Below, piece by piece: positions 7,607 to 16,092 of a stretch of DNA of 55,411 bases. The stretch lies in assembly GCA_030696775.1 (NCBI GenBank), contig JAUYRN010000025.1:1-55411 (forward strand), written 5' to 3'. The stretch comes from Sulfuricurvum sp. Its GTDB lineage: Bacteria > Campylobacterota > Campylobacteria > Campylobacterales > Sulfurimonadaceae. Every line of letters starts with the position of its first letter. Positions within the stretch are counted from its first letter, which is position 1. The translations under genes were made by a program, and so were the position numbers. The notes under the pieces are model-generated. The model did no database searches, was not told the DNA's origin, and saw only the letters and a program-made list of their open reading frames with translations.

Positions 7607-9180
7607 TCACGTTCTTTTGTTTGTGCGAGAGTAATTTGATTTCGACCATTTGTTTTGCTTTTATAGAGGGCATCATCGGCAGCTTTTAAAAGCTCATCTT
7701 CAAGTTTTCCATGGAAGTCAAACATAGAAATTCCTGCTGAAATTGTGATTGAAATAGTATGATTGTTGTAGGTTGTGAGCATATTTTGAATCTCTTTTCG
7801 ACATGCTTCCATCCGTGCGTATGCTTTATCCATGGAAATGCCTGACATAACAATAATGAACTCTTCTCCTCCGTAACGGCAGACAAAATCATTTTGTCGA
7901 ATGGAACCTATTAGACAGGTTGCAATGTTTTGAAGTACCATATCTCCTGCGGCATGCCCATAGGTATCATTAACGTCTTTGAAGTGATCTAAGTCAATGA
8001 TTACAAGAGAAAGAGGGGTCATTTCACGTTGTGCCCGTGCTATTTCTCGCGGCAGTGTTTCAGCAAGATAGCGGCGGTTATAAAGACCCGTGAGAGGATC
8101 GCGAATTGCTTGTTCTTTAATCTTGCGATTGAGTCTGTATATATACGCCGCAACGGACCCAATAAGCGTAAGTAAAACTAACGAAATGGCTAAAGAATAA
8201 TAAAGCCATATGTAATCTTTAGGTGGATTTGGGTTGTATATAAACCCGTTTGGAATATGTGCGGTGGGAATAAATCCTAGTTTGTAATAGGTCTGAGCGA
8301 TATAGCTCCATCGTGCAGGATTCATGTGACCAACTTCGATGAGCTCTGGCACCATGAGTTTGTGAATTTCAGCCGCTTCAAAACGTAGATGATCGCGCGT
8401 TTTGAGTTTTGAATAGTCGGCTAGAATCACATTGATAGTCTCTTCCGGATGTGCGAGTGCATAAGCCCATCCTCGTAAGCTTGCATCACGAAATGCTTTA
8501 ACCCGTTCAGGATACTGTGAGAGCTCATTATCGCTGGTAAACAGACAGTCGCTGTAAAAATCAACTCCATATTTTCGAGGATCGATGGTGACGTAGTCAA
8601 TTCCTTGCTGTTTTAGGTAATAGGGTTCATTGGTCGAGTAGCCATTATATGCGTCTACTTTTTTTGAAATTAAATCGTTGATGTTGAAGGTGCTTTCTAT
8701 AATGTTAAGCTTATCAATATTAATACCCTCATTATAAAAGAGGGCAACAAGTTCAGCATTTTCGATATTTTTGGTCATCATCAGTCGTTTGTTAACCATA
8801 TCGACAATGGTGGAAATGTGAGAGTCTTTACGTAAAATCCAGACATTAGGAGAGGTTTGAAAGAGTGCTGCTAATACGACAACAGGTTTACCATTGAGAC
8901 GTTCATTGATAAGTCCTGAATTACCAATACCATATTGCGCGCGTCCTTCAACGACTTCTTCAACAGGATGAGGATGTTTGTTGTTGGCTTCTACAATCGT
9001 GACATTTAATCCGGCATCACGATAATATCCTTTTTCTTTTGCCATATAATATCCGGCGAATTGAAACTGATGCAGCCATCGAAGCTGAAGCGTAACATCT
9101 TCTAAGGGGTTACCAAAGAGGAAAGAAGGGAGGAACAAGGTCCCCAAAAATAAGAGGAGGGTGTGTCTTTTATTTATCAT
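7603..9180 (-). CDS. Periplasmic NMT1/THI5-like binding domain fused to a diguanylate cyclase
   Basis: 525 residues. After a signal peptide, residues 25-300 match NMT1/THI5/SsuA-type solute-binding proteins (LRWLHQFQFAGYYMAKEKGYYRDAGL). A membrane span lies near 325-350 and a GGDEF domain covers about 360-520. The catalytic loop is RYGGEEF near residue 433, and the inhibitory RxxD site is intact (RQND five residues upstream), so it should make c-di-GMP and be feedback-inhibited. The architecture implies that ligand capture in the periplasm controls c-di-GMP synthesis. NMT1-type domains often bind pyrimidines or sulfonates. It is co-transcribed with the Tsx-like barrel. Confidence 0.9.
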   Translation of the reverse strand: MINKRHTLLLFLGTLFLPSFLFGNPLEDVTLQLRWLHQFQFAGYYMAKEKGYYRDAGLNVTIVEANNKHPHPVEEVVEGRAQYGIGNSGLINERLNGKPVVVLAALFQTSPNVWILRKDSHISTIVDMVNKRLMMTKNIENAELVALFYNEGINIDKLNIIESTFNINDLISKKVDAYNGYSTNEPYYLKQQGIDYVTIDPRKYGVDFYSDCLFTSDNELSQYPERVKAFRDASLRGWAYALAHPEETINVILADYSKLKTRDHLRFEAAEIHKLMVPELIEVGHMNPARWSYIAQTYYKLGFIPTAHIPNGFIYNPNPPKDYIWLYYSLAISLVLLTLIGSVAAYIYRLNRKIKEQAIRDPLTGLYNRRYLAETLPREIARAQREMTPLSLVIIDLDHFKDVNDTYGHAAGDMVLQNIATCLIGSIRQNDFVCRYGGEEFIIVMSGISMDKAYARMEACRKEIQNMLTTYNNHTISITISAGISMFDFHGKLEDELLKAADDALYKSKTNGRNQITLAQTKERE

Positions 9181-9256
9181 AGAGACCTACTATTTTTTAT
9201 TTTATTAAGTTCACTTATTCTAGCAGAAAAAAATGAGAAAGAGAATCATTTATACT

Positions 9257-10069
9257 TTATAGTTTAAAAAGTGTTTCGATTTGTGTCATAAAATGGAGGG
9301 GATCGCTTTGAATCCCATGCACCATCACTCCAAAATGAAGATGGGGTCCGGTTATACGTCCGGTTGCTCCACTTAATCCGATGCTTTGTCCTTGGATTAC
9401 TTTATCTCCCACTTTTACATCCAGTTGACTAAAATGAAAATAGCACGTATAGATCCCTTCACCGTGATCAATGATAACCGTTCCTCCTGCGTAATAGCGG
9501 TCTTTGGCAAGGACGACGATCCCATCATTGGATGCAAGTATCGGCAAGGGTGTTTTGGCTCTGAAATCAACTCCTCCGTGATAACTCTTTAAAACGCCGT
9601 TATAGGTACGAGCAGAACCATATTCACTCGTGGTTATCGACTCTATAGGGCGGATAAACGGTTTGTTCCAATAACGTATCGGGTTATAGGCAGCATAGAT
9701 TTTTTCGGCCTCAGCTTTCTCTTGAGCAATTCTTTCTAATGCTTCAGGGGGTGGAGACACTTTTGCGCTTTCGACAACAAGTATTTCGGTTGGATAAGGA
9801 GCTTTTAAAATCTCTACGGACAGAGAGAGATTGCCATCGGGTGTATTCCATTGTCCCTCGATTTCGGATGGCAGTGCGTAATAATCAATGGGGAGAATGA
9901 CAAATCCTTTTTGGGCATTCAAAGGATGAGGTAATACCGTCATATTGAGTTCATTGAAGCTGACCGTCCCTTTGGAGGAATTTAGCAAGAAAAGCAGTGC
10001 CTTGCCATTACCTACCTCATAAGCAATGAGGGAATAGGCAGTAAAACAGAATAAAAGTAAAAATTTCAT
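9257..10069 (-). CDS. M23 family peptidoglycan endopeptidase (LytM type)
   Basis: 270 residues with a signal peptide (MKFLLLFCFTAYSLIAYE). The N-terminal half is beta-rich, a short charged helix follows (ALERIAQEKAEAEKIYAAY), then the LytM fold. The zinc and catalytic residues are visible: YHGGVDF (first His and Asp) and GPHLHFGV (HxH). It should cut peptide crosslinks in periplasmic peptidoglycan, and M23 enzymes of this kind influence cell shape in Campylobacterota. An ATG 54 bases upstream would precede the signal peptide with charged residues, so the internal start is used. It is transcribed away from the EAL gene. Confidence 0.9.
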   Translation of the reverse strand: MKFLLLFCFTAYSLIAYEVGNGKALLFLLNSSKGTVSFNELNMTVLPHPLNAQKGFVILPIDYYALPSEIEGQWNTPDGNLSLSVEILKAPYPTEILVVESAKVSPPPEALERIAQEKAEAEKIYAAYNPIRYWNKPFIRPIESITTSEYGSARTYNGVLKSYHGGVDFRAKTPLPILASNDGIVVLAKDRYYAGGTVIIDHGEGIYTCYFHFSQLDVKVGDKVIQGQSIGLSGATGRITGPHLHFGVMVHGIQSDPLHFMTQIETLFKL

Positions 10070-10164
10070 AGTAAAACACTTTTTTTGATCAAAATAATAC
10101 TGTTTTTTGGTTACAATAATCATCGTATGAGAATCATATAGACCACTAAAAGTAAGGCAGCATT

Positions 10165-12117
10165 ATGACCATACGTCGCTTTATTATCCTTTTTACGAGC
10201 ATTTTTATTTTGTTCATGTTTGGGATGTTCAGCGCCTATTATCAGTGGTATATGGTCGAAATCTTTTTGGGGATTACGGGGGGCATCGGAGGATTGCTCA
10301 TTATGATGTTCAAAAATATGGAACGTCAGTCTAAAGAACTTCATGATGCGCTCGATGTTTCCCATAATCTCGATGAAATTTTACGCACAATTTTGGATAT
10401 TAATCAAAATTTGCTCTTGATGGAAAACAGTGATGAATCAATTCAGGCGTGCTGTACAAGGTTAAGTAAGCATAGTGGGTATGGATTGTGCTGGATAGCC
10501 GTAAAAATAGACAAAGACTTGATCGTTCGAGGATGTTCTGATGATTCGCTTGGAGTTTTGCATCATACGATGACGCTTCCTCTCGATGATCCTATGTCTT
10601 TTGCCCCAAGTGTGTCTGCCTATCATGAAAATAGCATTGTAATTTTAGATCACCTCCAATCAAATACGTCATTGGCAACGTGGAGTTTTATTGCTAAAGA
10701 GAAAGGCTATGGCTCTATTGTCGCGTTGCCTTTAATGACTCAAAATAATGACAGTCCCTTTGGCGTCTTGACGCTGTACTCAAAACATAGTGAAGGATTT
10801 TCACAACAAGAAATAGAGATGATTCAGGAACTGGCGAGTGATATTAGTGTGGCCCTCTATTCACATACACAGCGAAGCGAGCTTACCCGTCATCTAGGTT
10901 TTGACAGCGTGAGCGGTCTCCCGAATCGTGTGTCGTTGATCGATTATCTCTCATCACATCACGTCTCGGCTTTGGCTATTCTCAACATTGATCGCTTTAG
11001 TGATATTAATGATGTGTACGGGGTTGCAATAGGTGATCAGGTTTTAGCAGGATACGGACAGTGGTTGAGAAAAAAAATCGATAAAACAAAAGGGATTCTT
11101 CTCTATAACATAGGCAGTGATGAGTATGCATTGGTTTTTGATGAGCACTCCAATACAGAGGATAATCTCTGTTTTTTAGAATATTTAATCGACAAAACAG
11201 AAGAAGCTTCTTTTGTGATTGAGGGGATCGAAGTGGTTCTTAGCATCAGTGTTGGATTTGATCCAAAATCCGAAAAATTGATTGAAAATGCGACTCGAGC
11301 ACTTAAGCAAGCAAAGATAGACCGAACAAAATTATCGGTATATACGCCGCTTTTGGGGGAGCGAAAAGAGCAGGCAAATAACATCGAGTGGTACAAAGAG
11401 ATCAAAGAAGCGCTTGAAGAGGAACGAATTGTCCCTTATTTTCAACCCATCGTGGACAATAAGAGTCATAAAATCATCAAATATGAAGCGTTGATCCGTT
11501 TGATTAAGCGCGATGGAACGGTGATCTCTCCTTGTCATTTTCTAGATATTTCAAAAAAAATTCGTCTCTATCCCAGGTTAACCAAGGCAATGATCGACAA
11601 AGTGGTAGAGCGGTTTGAGACATGCTATATTCCTGTTAGCATTAACCTTTCAACTGAGGATCTACTCAACGCTGAATTGGCCGATTATATTGAAGAGCAA
11701 TTGGAGCGGTATACGATTGGGGATCGTATTATTTTTGAGATATTGGAGAGTGAAGGAATTATTAATTATACTCAAGTCAGCACTTTTATTGAACGATTTA
11801 AAGCGATTGGATGTTCCTTTGCTATTGATGATTTTGGTTCAGGATATTCCAATTTTGAGCACCTTCTTCGTCTTAATATTGATACGCTCAAAATTGACGG
11901 TTCCCTCATAAAAAACCTTCCTTATGATAAAAATGCTCAAATCATAGTGCGTCATATTTGTGAATTTGCCCACGAAATAGGGCTTGCTACCATCGCCGAA
12001 TTTGTTGCTGATGAAGCAATTTATAACGCCGTACGGGACCTTGGTATTGATGCATCTCAGGGGTATTATTTTTATGAACCGCTCGCTGCTCCCTTGGATG
12101 ATGAAAATCGATTTTAA
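10165..12117 (+). CDS. Membrane GAF-GGDEF-EAL c-di-GMP phosphodiesterase
   Basis: 650 residues: two N-terminal membrane spans (about 5-23 and 30-48), a short coiled linker, a GAF domain (70-230), GGDEF (250-400) and EAL (420-645). The GGDEF loop reads NIGSDEYAL, so the cyclase site is degenerate and probably regulatory. The EAL domain keeps its metal and catalytic residues: YEALIRL, NLSTEDL, FEILESE, IDDFGSGYS, LKIDGS and the late SQGYYF. It therefore should hydrolyse c-di-GMP. It ends about 100 bp before the chemosensory cluster and may have its own promoter in the gap after 10069. Confidence 0.92.
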   Translation: MTIRRFIILFTSIFILFMFGMFSAYYQWYMVEIFLGITGGIGGLLIMMFKNMERQSKELHDALDVSHNLDEILRTILDINQNLLLMENSDESIQACCTRLSKHSGYGLCWIAVKIDKDLIVRGCSDDSLGVLHHTMTLPLDDPMSFAPSVSAYHENSIVILDHLQSNTSLATWSFIAKEKGYGSIVALPLMTQNNDSPFGVLTLYSKHSEGFSQQEIEMIQELASDISVALYSHTQRSELTRHLGFDSVSGLPNRVSLIDYLSSHHVSALAILNIDRFSDINDVYGVAIGDQVLAGYGQWLRKKIDKTKGILLYNIGSDEYALVFDEHSNTEDNLCFLEYLIDKTEEASFVIEGIEVVLSISVGFDPKSEKLIENATRALKQAKIDRTKLSVYTPLLGERKEQANNIEWYKEIKEALEEERIVPYFQPIVDNKSHKIIKYEALIRLIKRDGTVISPCHFLDISKKIRLYPRLTKAMIDKVVERFETCYIPVSINLSTEDLLNAELADYIEEQLERYTIGDRIIFEILESEGIINYTQVSTFIERFKAIGCSFAIDDFGSGYSNFEHLLRLNIDTLKIDGSLIKNLPYDKNAQIIVRHICEFAHEIGLATIAEFVADEAIYNAVRDLGIDASQGYYFYEPLAAPLDDENRF

Positions 12118-12219
12118 ATAATAAAAAACTATCTAACTCTTCGCTCTTTTTTCAGTTAATATTTAGAAATCTAACGTTAAGCTATGCCCCATTAAGGTTC
12201 GTGATGGAGGAGTTAGGTA

Positions 12220-12648
12220 ATGGCAAAAACGGATGATACGGCCAAGGTCGAAGGGCTAACATTTTTGGATGACGGTGAGGTGCTCTACGACGATTTGTAT
12301 TTATTGTCAGAAACCGATGAAAAAGGAATTATCACCTATGTGAGTGATTCATTTGCAAAAGTTGCAGGATGGAAAGCAGCAGAACTGGTTGGGCAAGCTC
12401 ATAACGTTGTCCGTCATTCTGACATGCCTCGCGCCGCATTCAAATCATTGTGGGATGACGTACAAGAAAAAGGTTTCTGGACTGGATTTGTTAAAAATGC
12501 CCGTAAAGGTGGTGGCTTTTACTGGGTATATGCTACCGTTTTGCGCTCAACGGATAAAAATGGAAGTGTTAAATATGTTTCTATCCGTATTAAACCTTCA
12601 CGCGACGACATTAAAAAAGCAGAAGCGCTTTACGCGACATTAGACTAA
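12220..12648 (+). CDS. Aer/CetB-like PAS redox sensor protein
   Basis: 142 residues, essentially one PAS domain. It closely follows the FAD-binding PAS of the energy-taxis receptor Aer: GIITYVSDSFAKVAGW, AHNVVRHSDMPRAAFKSLW, FWTGFVKN and FYWVYATV. The Arg-His-x-Asp of VVRHSDMP corresponds to residues that hold FAD in Aer. Like CetB of Campylobacter it lacks membrane and signalling domains, so it must act through a partner. The obvious candidate is the soluble receptor next downstream. GGAGGAG precedes the start. It is the first gene of the chemosensory run, although a 184-bp gap with a structured repeat follows. Confidence 0.88.
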   Translation: MAKTDDTAKVEGLTFLDDGEVLYDDLYLLSETDEKGIITYVSDSFAKVAGWKAAELVGQAHNVVRHSDMPRAAFKSLWDDVQEKGFWTGFVKNARKGGGFYWVYATVLRSTDKNGSVKYVSIRIKPSRDDIKKAEALYATLD

Positions 12649-12657
12649 CAAAATACA

Positions 12658-12815
12658 CACGCGTACGCTGGATCACTGACGAAGTGAACTCAGTGTTAAC
12701 ATGAGAATCGTTAGCGAGGTGAGTAGCCTCACCTTGATAAATTCGGAACTAGAGGCTAAGGGCTTCCCCAGCCTCCGGCTATATCGGGATTGCATCCCGA
12801 TTGGTGTCTGAATAA
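12658..12815 (-). repeat. Structured intergenic repeat, family 1, copy B (expanded)
   Basis: Fills the gap between the PAS gene and the receptor gene. On the minus strand it has hairpin 1 (ATCGGGAT/ATCCCGAT, 12783-12790 with 12794-12801) and, at the far end, GTTAACACTGAGTTC followed by hairpin 2 (TCACT/AGTGA, 12673-12677 with 12683-12687). These match copies A and D. Between them are two extra stems (GAGGCT/AGCCTC at 12752-12757 with 12770-12775; AGGTGAG/CTCACCT at 12717-12723 with 12728-12734), so it is longer than the other copies. In the operon transcript this would be a strong multi-hairpin spacer. Confidence 0.7.
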
Positions 12816-12832
12816 TTAAATAAGGAGAAATT

Positions 12833-14719
12833 ATGGCATTAATAAGACGAGCAGAGAGTTCACCAGTAGCTACAGGTGGCAGTGTAGGACCAGATAAACG
12901 ACGTCAGCGCACGTTGGCAAAACAACAGCAAATTTCTGAGAGTATTGCAGGCGTTGCTACTACGATTTTGGACAATGCACAAGAGAGCGTTAGTGCTATC
13001 GAACAACTCAAAAGTTCCATGGAGCAAATTGCAACAGCGGCAGAAGAAAACAGCGGAGCAAGTGAGCAAGCACTTAAAAATGTTCGCTCTATCAGTTCCA
13101 ATATCGGGCGCATGACGAGCAGTATTGATACCGTCATCAGTTCAACATTGGCGGCGGGTGAAAACATTATGAGTTCGGTGGGGACGATTAATACTTCCGT
13201 GGAGCGAATGGCAAAAGCGGTGAATGTTGCTAAAACCTCTTCTAAAAAATCCGAAGAGCTGAAATTATCCTCTGAAAATATCGGTGAAGCTGTCGGATTT
13301 ATTGCAAAAATTGCTGATCAAACTAATCTGTTAGCCCTCAATGCCGCTATCGAAGCCAGCCGTGCCAAAGAGCATGGTAAAGGGTTTGCGGTGGTTGCGG
13401 ATGAGACTCGTGCGCTTGCCGGAGAATCCGAAAAAAATGCTGATTTTATCTCACGTCTTGTGAATAAAATTCAAGAAAGCATTGATGGGATCATCAAAAG
13501 TATCAATACGACGACTAATATTATTGAACAAACTGGCGGACGCGGCAGTGCATTGAGTTTCAAAATGGAAGAACTTACGAAAATCGCCGTCTATTCCGTC
13601 GAAGCGGCACGAAACATGAGCGGTTATACTCAAAGCCTAAGTCACTCGATTACTCTCATTAATGATGGGTCCAAAGATATCGCTGATGCTTCAAGTGAAA
13701 TCGCTCGTTCAGTTGAAAAAACTCTTAACAGTATCGAAATGCAAAGTAATTCACTTGTTCAGACTGAAGAAGACATCAAAGAACTTAACAACCTTTCCGA
13801 AGAACTCAAATACTCAACGGATACGATGAAATCAGCAGAGGAAATTGCAGCATCTGCAGATGCAATCAGCTCATCGATGGAAGATATTCAAAACTCTCTT
13901 AAAGAAGTAACTTCAGGACTCAATCAAATCGAAGCCGCATCTCAATCTACCAATCAAAGTGCCATTGCGAATAAAGAGTTATTTGAAAGTGGCGTAAGTG
14001 CATCCAAAGATATTTCTAAACTTATCGAAATCGCACGTCGAAATTTTGATTTGTTGAAAGTATCGTTCGCAGATGTAAAAGGGCAAATGATCGGCATTAG
14101 CAATGATTTCACTGCTTCTATGAATGAGGGTGGAAGCGCAAGTAGTGAGCTTGATGTTATCGTAAAAGAGACTCGTAACGTTGATAAAACAGTAGGAAGT
14201 ATCAGTAACAGTATCATTCAGCTCAACATGCTCGCTATCAGCGGTTCTATCGAAGCGGCACGGGCAGGAGACTTTGGAAAAGGATTTGCCGTCGTTAGTG
14301 CCGATATCCGTAATCTTGCCAAAGATTCTGAATCCAATACGGAAAAAATCAACGATACCATCGAATCAATGAACGCTGAAATCGATACAGTACGTACAGA
14401 ATGGTTAAAACTTCTTGTAAATCAAGAGGGTGAAAAAGAGCAAATTACGGCATTGATTCATGAGATTGATAAGATCACAACGATGCTAATTGATTTGTTG
14501 GATCGTTTTACGGGACTAAAATCCATTAATGATCAAAATATCGAAGGGCTTAATCAAGGACTCATTGGAATCAGTGAAATTCAAAAAGCCGTTGAACTTT
14601 CAGCGCGTAATGCACAAGAGTCACGAAAAGCCAGTGAATTGATTATCGAAACAGTGAGTCACATCTCTGAGGGAGTTGAAGAGTTGGCTGTTATGGCAGA
14701 TGAACTTCAACAAGGATAA
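12833..14719 (+). CDS. Soluble chemoreceptor with two receptor-tip modules
   Basis: 628 residues, no membrane span or periplasmic domain, and a basic N-terminus (MALIRRAESS, then DKRRQRTLAKQQQ). Residues 40-240 are a receptor signalling helix pair with candidate methylation residues (ATAAEENSGAS) and the canonical tip (IADQTNLLALNAAIEASRA...GKGFAVVADETRALA). A second module around 400-560 has a variant tip: LNMLAISGSIEAARAGDFGKGFAVVSADIRNLAKDS. Nearly the whole protein is predicted coiled coil. It likely forms a cytoplasmic array with the CheW proteins and CheA here, with input from the PAS protein. There is no C-terminal CheR-tethering pentapeptide. AAGGAG precedes the start. Confidence 0.9.
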   Translation: MALIRRAESSPVATGGSVGPDKRRQRTLAKQQQISESIAGVATTILDNAQESVSAIEQLKSSMEQIATAAEENSGASEQALKNVRSISSNIGRMTSSIDTVISSTLAAGENIMSSVGTINTSVERMAKAVNVAKTSSKKSEELKLSSENIGEAVGFIAKIADQTNLLALNAAIEASRAKEHGKGFAVVADETRALAGESEKNADFISRLVNKIQESIDGIIKSINTTTNIIEQTGGRGSALSFKMEELTKIAVYSVEAARNMSGYTQSLSHSITLINDGSKDIADASSEIARSVEKTLNSIEMQSNSLVQTEEDIKELNNLSEELKYSTDTMKSAEEIAASADAISSSMEDIQNSLKEVTSGLNQIEAASQSTNQSAIANKELFESGVSASKDISKLIEIARRNFDLLKVSFADVKGQMIGISNDFTASMNEGGSASSELDVIVKETRNVDKTVGSISNSIIQLNMLAISGSIEAARAGDFGKGFAVVSADIRNLAKDSESNTEKINDTIESMNAEIDTVRTEWLKLLVNQEGEKEQITALIHEIDKITTMLIDLLDRFTGLKSINDQNIEGLNQGLIGISEIQKAVELSARNAQESRKASELIIETVSHISEGVEELAVMADELQQG

Positions 14720-14724
14720 GGTTC

Positions 14725-16092
14725 ATGTTTTTCGAAGAAGTTTTGATATTCAGACATGGTGAGATTGCTTTTGGTATTCCCACCTCTTTTATTGGTCAAA
14801 TTCTTCGTGTTCCTGATATTACCCCTTTGGCGCTTAGCCCTGGCGAGGTTCGAGGGTTGTGTGCGTTGGGTGGTAACATTGCTACGGCCATTGATATCAA
14901 TCTTCTCTTAGGTTTCCCCTTCTGTCCTGGAACTGAGCCTAAAAATCGTGTTATTACGCTGAATGCTCCTTGGAGTTCATTGTGTTTACTTGTCGATGAG
15001 GTTAGTATTTCCGTTACGGTTGACCCTAAAAAAATTGAGTATCTGGAAACGAATAAAGAGATAATTGCCGCGATCCTTCATCACGAGAATGAATTAATTC
15101 AAGTGATTGATTTAGACCATGCAATGAAGCGTGTGCAAAAAGTTTCGGTTAATCCTCGTAATGTCAGTGATAAAACGATTGTACTTAAGCATACTATGTT
15201 GTCTAACGAGCATGAACGTTATCTTGTATTTAAGATGGGAGGGGTGCACTACGCATTGCTGATTGATAATCTTCGCGAGATTTTAAATGCAGATGTTCCT
15301 ATTACAACCATTGCGGGAGCCAACCCAGAGATACAAGGGATGATGTCGCTGCGAGAAGAACTTATCGTTGTGGCTGATTTACGTTTGTATTACCATTATC
15401 AACCCATTATTGGGGATAAAAATAGAATTATGATTGTTCAGCGTCAGGGCAGGACGTTGGGGCTTGTGATTGACGAGATTGTTGATATTCATGAATTTTC
15501 TCAGTCAGATATTGATGTCAGTGGTGACAACAGTAACCAAATAGCAGGGGTTATTCAATTTGAAGACCATCTTATTTCTCTCATTGGCGAGGAACTCATC
15601 GAGTCGATTATGTCTCGTAATGAGGAGATTATTTTAAACAGTGAAGCGATACTTACCGATACGACACAAGAAGCATCGATAGAAGTTGTGATTTTTCAGC
15701 TTGGAAGTGAAGAATATGCGTTTGAGATCGAAGAAGTAGCTGAGATTATTGATATGACACCCGTGACTCCCGTCGCAGATTCTCATGAGATGATTGATGG
15801 GATCATCAACATACGCGGGCAGATTGTTACGATTGGTTCATTGCACAAGCGGTTAGGAATTGAACCATCGCATCGAGAGGATCAAAAGATTATTATTTGC
15901 CATGCGAAAGGGTCCCGGATTGGTTTTTTTGTGAACTATGTGAGTGATGTTATGGCAATACCTCATGATTTGATGCGTAAAGATGATGGGGAAGACGGAA
16001 TATTTTCGCATATCCTTCACTTAAATGAGGGAAAACGGTTGGTGATGTTATTTAATCCCAATGTATCCCAGCTTCTACGAGGTGAGAAGTAG
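14725..16092 (+). CDS. Protein of three tandem CheW domains
   Basis: 455 residues made of three CheW folds: about 1-145 (EVLIFRHGEIAFGIPTSFIGQILRVPDITPL), 150-305 (RYLVFKMGGVHYALLIDNLREIL) and 315-455 (EVVIFQLGSEEYAFEIEEVAEIIDMTPVTPV). The second and third keep the SLREELIVVADL and NIRGQIVTIGSL type strand. CheW couples receptors to CheA, and three linked copies could bridge several receptor or kinase units in an array. It starts 5 bases after the receptor gene and overlaps cheB by one base, so it is co-translated with them. Confidence 0.9.
   Translation: MFFEEVLIFRHGEIAFGIPTSFIGQILRVPDITPLALSPGEVRGLCALGGNIATAIDINLLLGFPFCPGTEPKNRVITLNAPWSSLCLLVDEVSISVTVDPKKIEYLETNKEIIAAILHHENELIQVIDLDHAMKRVQKVSVNPRNVSDKTIVLKHTMLSNEHERYLVFKMGGVHYALLIDNLREILNADVPITTIAGANPEIQGMMSLREELIVVADLRLYYHYQPIIGDKNRIMIVQRQGRTLGLVIDEIVDIHEFSQSDIDVSGDNSNQIAGVIQFEDHLISLIGEELIESIMSRNEEIILNSEAILTDTTQEASIEVVIFQLGSEEYAFEIEEVAEIIDMTPVTPVADSHEMIDGIINIRGQIVTIGSLHKRLGIEPSHREDQKIIICHAKGSRIGFFVNYVSDVMAIPHDLMRKDDGEDGIFSHILHLNEGKRLVMLFNPNVSQLLRGEK

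Noticed and set aside
9183-9256. Terminator between the M23 gene and the binding-protein/GGDEF gene
   Set aside because: The gap is A/T-rich but no convincing stem with a T-run was found.
10120-10365. Minus-strand frame of 81 codons at the start of the GAF-EAL gene
   Set aside because: It lies antisense to the membrane segment of a well-supported gene, with no recognisable domain or ribosome-binding site.
11080-11140. Active diguanylate cyclase site in the GAF-GGDEF-EAL protein
   Set aside because: The loop reads GSDEY rather than GGDEF or GGEEF, so synthesis is unlikely; only the EAL domain looks active.
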